NCBI RefSeq assembly: GCF_004359215.1
Contig: NC_090610.1
Location: forward strand, 14,804,014 to 14,835,258
Length of the DNA stretch: 31,245 nt
Direction: 5' to 3'
DNA from: Bremia lactucae
Lineage: Eukaryota > Oomycota > Peronosporomycetes > Peronosporales > Peronosporaceae
In this document: positions 29,193 to 31,245 of the stretch, piece by piece
Numbering within the stretch: the first letter of the stretch is position 1
Layout: each line of letters starts with the position of its first letter
Position numbers and translations under genes: made by a program
The notes under the pieces: model-generated
The model's database searches: none
What the model saw: only the letters and a program-made list of their open reading frames with translations
Told to the model about the DNA's origin: nothing

Positions 29193-29284
29193 AGATTAAG
29201 ATTTTTAATGGCTGCGCGTTTCGCCCCTATCAATTTTAGCAGAAGCTTAGTCTTATAAAGACTCAGGCGTAAATTGACTACGAG

Positions 29285-29292
29285 TGCTACCA
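29285..29292 (-). promoter_or_regulatory. Primer-binding site of element G
   Basis: TGGTAGCA on the minus strand, two bases after the LTR end, followed by CTCGTAGTC. This fixes the element's orientation. Confidence 0.75.
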
Positions 29293-29294
29293 GG

Positions 29295-29757
29295 TGTAGC
29301 AGAGCTACCTCGCTTCTTAAGTCAGAAAAAAACTGATAGACTCAAATAGTCGCTTAGTCATATGAAACCTATAAGTGTAACAGCTTTGTGAGTCGTACAA
29401 GCTCGTAGAGCTTTATAAATCCTAGTCCAGAAGACTCAGTGGTTTGTAGAACCAAGTGCAACTAGTGCCCGAGAGTATATACCTTAGGAAGGCTTATCAC
29501 TCGCATCGGTCGCAGTGCAAGCCTTAGGAAGGTACTAGACACTTTAAGATTGAAAGGGGAACTGAACTTTGTTTAATGTTCTAAAAATCTAAAACTTTAC
29601 CCTACTTAGATTTCAAATAGATTTCGGCTACCAGATCTCTCTATAATCCATACTAACTGGAATTTTAATGATATTACCTATTTCAAATGGAGTATTCAAC
29701 CCATAATGTAAACTGTAACACATTGACGGTTTACCAACCAAAGTGTGCCCCATAACA
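29295..29757 (-). mobile_element. Element G 5' LTR (463 bp)
   Basis: On the minus strand it starts TGTTATGGGGCACAC at 29757 and ends TCTGCTACA at 29295. It aligns with the 3' LTR at 23510-23996. A small hairpin GTAGC, AGA, GCTAC lies at the end. Bases next to the two outer LTR ends do not match as a target duplication. Confidence 0.8.
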
Positions 29758-30761
29758 AACATGCTACCATTAGTTCATAACTGAACTTAGGAGAGGCTTA
29801 ATCTTGCAGGATATGATAACATGTCCCTAGGTGTTAGCTATGTCGAATGTGAATATTAAAGAATCGCTAAATCAGGCGCTTTGCGGTCATGCAGCGTCAT
29901 GGCAACGCTATAACAATCGATTCCTAATCTTTAGGGAAGCTGCATTCAAAAATTTACGTCAGTAATACCAAGCATATTTTGTGATCTGCGGGGCCCATCA
30001 GCCCGCAGATTCGTCATGAATGTATCTAGATTCTTCAAAGCTCGTCGCATTTTCAATAATATCTAAGTATCCCGCAAAAAATGGTAAAGCACGTGCTTGA
30101 AGCCCAAATATTCAACGACCAAGGGGACGTACATATATATGACGATCATCGCCGGCAGAAGTCCTGTAAGTCTGATGACAAACAAGTCATTTAAGTAAAA
30201 ATTCAAGCCGTTCGCCTGCGACGTCACACAAGCTCGGGGCGGTGATAGCGAACCTCCTGACCTTGTGCATCCACTTAGTCCACCACTGACCAGCGGCTTG
30301 CGGTCATTAAGGTTGCCGGTATGTGGCATAGCGCTTCGACTTTGTCACGAAGGGTCTATAGGGCCCCGTAATTACAGGAATGGGCGGCAGTTTGTCTCCC
30401 ATGAGTACTTGGTAGTAGCCATCCTTCAAATCAAGCGCGGAAACGAGCAAGGCTACTGTAATACAGCCGACCACGGGCGAGAACATCATCCTGCAATAAT
30501 GCAATTCCGACAAGGAAGAGTTTAAAGGCTCAGCGTTGTTGTCAGAGGATCGGACCCAAGCGAGCCTTTCTGTGGCTCTTGTTGTTTGATATATAGAGAA
30601 ATCCATAATTATGTAATGTTTGCTCACGTAGCGGCGTGCATAGCTGTCGTCTTAAAACTTGTGCGATCCAAAAAAACGGTTTCAGATTGACTGACTATAG
30701 GCTGTCACTTTATCGCTGATTTGAAGCCTTTTTACGAGTCATAGGTCGCGAGAGCACAAAC
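29758..30761 (-). pseudogene. Gypsy RT remnant and unassigned sequence
   Basis: RT traces on the minus strand: ALDLKDGYYQVLM at about 30430-30395, FYLNDLFV (degenerate YxDD box) near 30190-30165, and MRRALKNLDTFMTN near 30050. Stops and shifts are dense. 29758-30000 and 30650-30761 hold nothing I recognise. It probably belongs to an older element than G. Confidence 0.55.
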
Positions 30762-31207
30762 TGTAACGGGGTGTATCGTTACATAAATTAACACTTAAAG
30801 TTTGTTAATGAATATATTTTTTAAAAGGTAGATAATATTTGGAGGATATTACTTTCTATAGTAATCTTCAGAATTCTTATCCATAAATAGGTATAGACCA
30901 TTATATCTATTTATTCCGCAGACTAATCAGCTGTAGAGATAAACAATAGAGACAGATTAGATAAGATAAGAAATCAGTTGCATGTTTAGTATTAGTTAAA
31001 ATACGTTAGAGTTTACAGATAGAAAGAAGAGATAGTTAATTTTATTAATACAGTTTTCATTTTACCCTTTTTAAGCTAGTTACCTTAAAGAGAAGTCTTC
31101 CTCTGCACGTACTAGTGTACGTGAAAAAACGTAAGGCACCACTCGCAACTGAAGCAGTGCGAAGTGGACTTGTACTGAAGCAGTACAAGTCGTAGTGCCC
31201 CGTTACA
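30762..31207 (+). mobile_element. 5' LTR of a further gypsy element leaving the window
   Basis: Starts TGTAACGGGG and ends CCCCGTTACA, perfect 10-bp inverted termini, 446 bp. Homologous to 1-352 and to the element A LTR. Terminal hairpins are at 31144-31161 and 31168-31190. A primer site follows, so this is a 5' LTR; the element body lies beyond 31245. Confidence 0.88.
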
Positions 31208-31209
31208 CC

Positions 31210-31217
31210 TGGTAGCA
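31210..31217 (+). promoter_or_regulatory. Primer-binding site after the last LTR
   Basis: TGGTAGCA two bases after the LTR end, as in elements A, B and G. Confidence 0.75.
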
Positions 31218-31245
31218 CTTTGTAGTCCGTCCAAGGACCACATTT

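Noticed and set aside
30063..30329. Hydrophobic 88-aa frame as a membrane protein
   Set aside because: It contains the FYLNDLFV trace of an RT active site and follows another RT fragment, so it is a shifted RT remnant.
1..31245. RxLR or Crinkler effector genes, CRISPR arrays, rRNA genes
   Set aside because: No signal peptide followed by RxLR or LFLAK motifs, no regular spacer arrays and no rRNA-like sequence were seen on either strand.

Overview
The window looks like nuclear DNA of an oomycete, most likely Peronosporales (Phytophthora or downy mildew type). Reasons: a CNOT10-like gene with very short introns (48-60 bp), an intronless NTF2-RRM gene, and dense nested Ty3/gypsy elements with the GKELLAMRYALIKFRVHL style of pol sequence and an initiator-Met primer site (TGGTAGCA). 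The genus is an inference; no marker gene settles it.

Layout. 1-352: end of an LTR. 353-996: gene-poor. 997-3305 (+): four-exon CNOT10-like gene. 3638-5134 (-): G3BP-like NTF2/RRM/RGG protein, tail-to-tail with CNOT10. These two are the only clearly intact cellular genes. From 5336 to the end nearly everything is mobile DNA. Element A (+) has a 5' LTR (5336-5399 plus 8024-8482) split by a Mutator-like element (5400-8023, long terminal inverted repeats, near-perfect 9-bp target duplication). Its leader is split by a full-length gypsy element B (8613-16073, both LTRs, perfect GTGAC target duplication). A's degenerate gag, protease, RT, RNase H and integrase follow (16079-20440). Element B contains a recent tandem duplication of integrase sequence with a tRNA-Gly(UCC)-like gene between the copies.

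20440-21872 (-) is an orphan integrase. 21970-23358 is a palindrome-rich region whose open frames lie on the minus strand and which runs into a truncated plus-strand LTR (23359-23509). 23510-29757 is a minus-strand element G, interrupted by a second minus-strand element D (about 24455-28585) that has gag to RNase H but no integrase and no 3' LTR. 30000-30650 is an RT remnant, and 30762-31207 is the 5' LTR of a further element that leaves the window.

Most interesting signals: (i) decayed reading frames on the antisense strand between integrase and 3' LTR, clear in B and plausible in G and at 21970-23070; (ii) an apparent excess of perfect short palindromes across the mobile DNA, including paired LTR hairpins whose stems differ by compensatory changes and two long foldbacks inside pol; (iii) the tRNA gene caught between two 389-bp integrase copies. 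The two cellular genes show none of this. All element proteins are disrupted, so most mobile features are given as pseudogenes. Coordinates of decayed domains are approximate.
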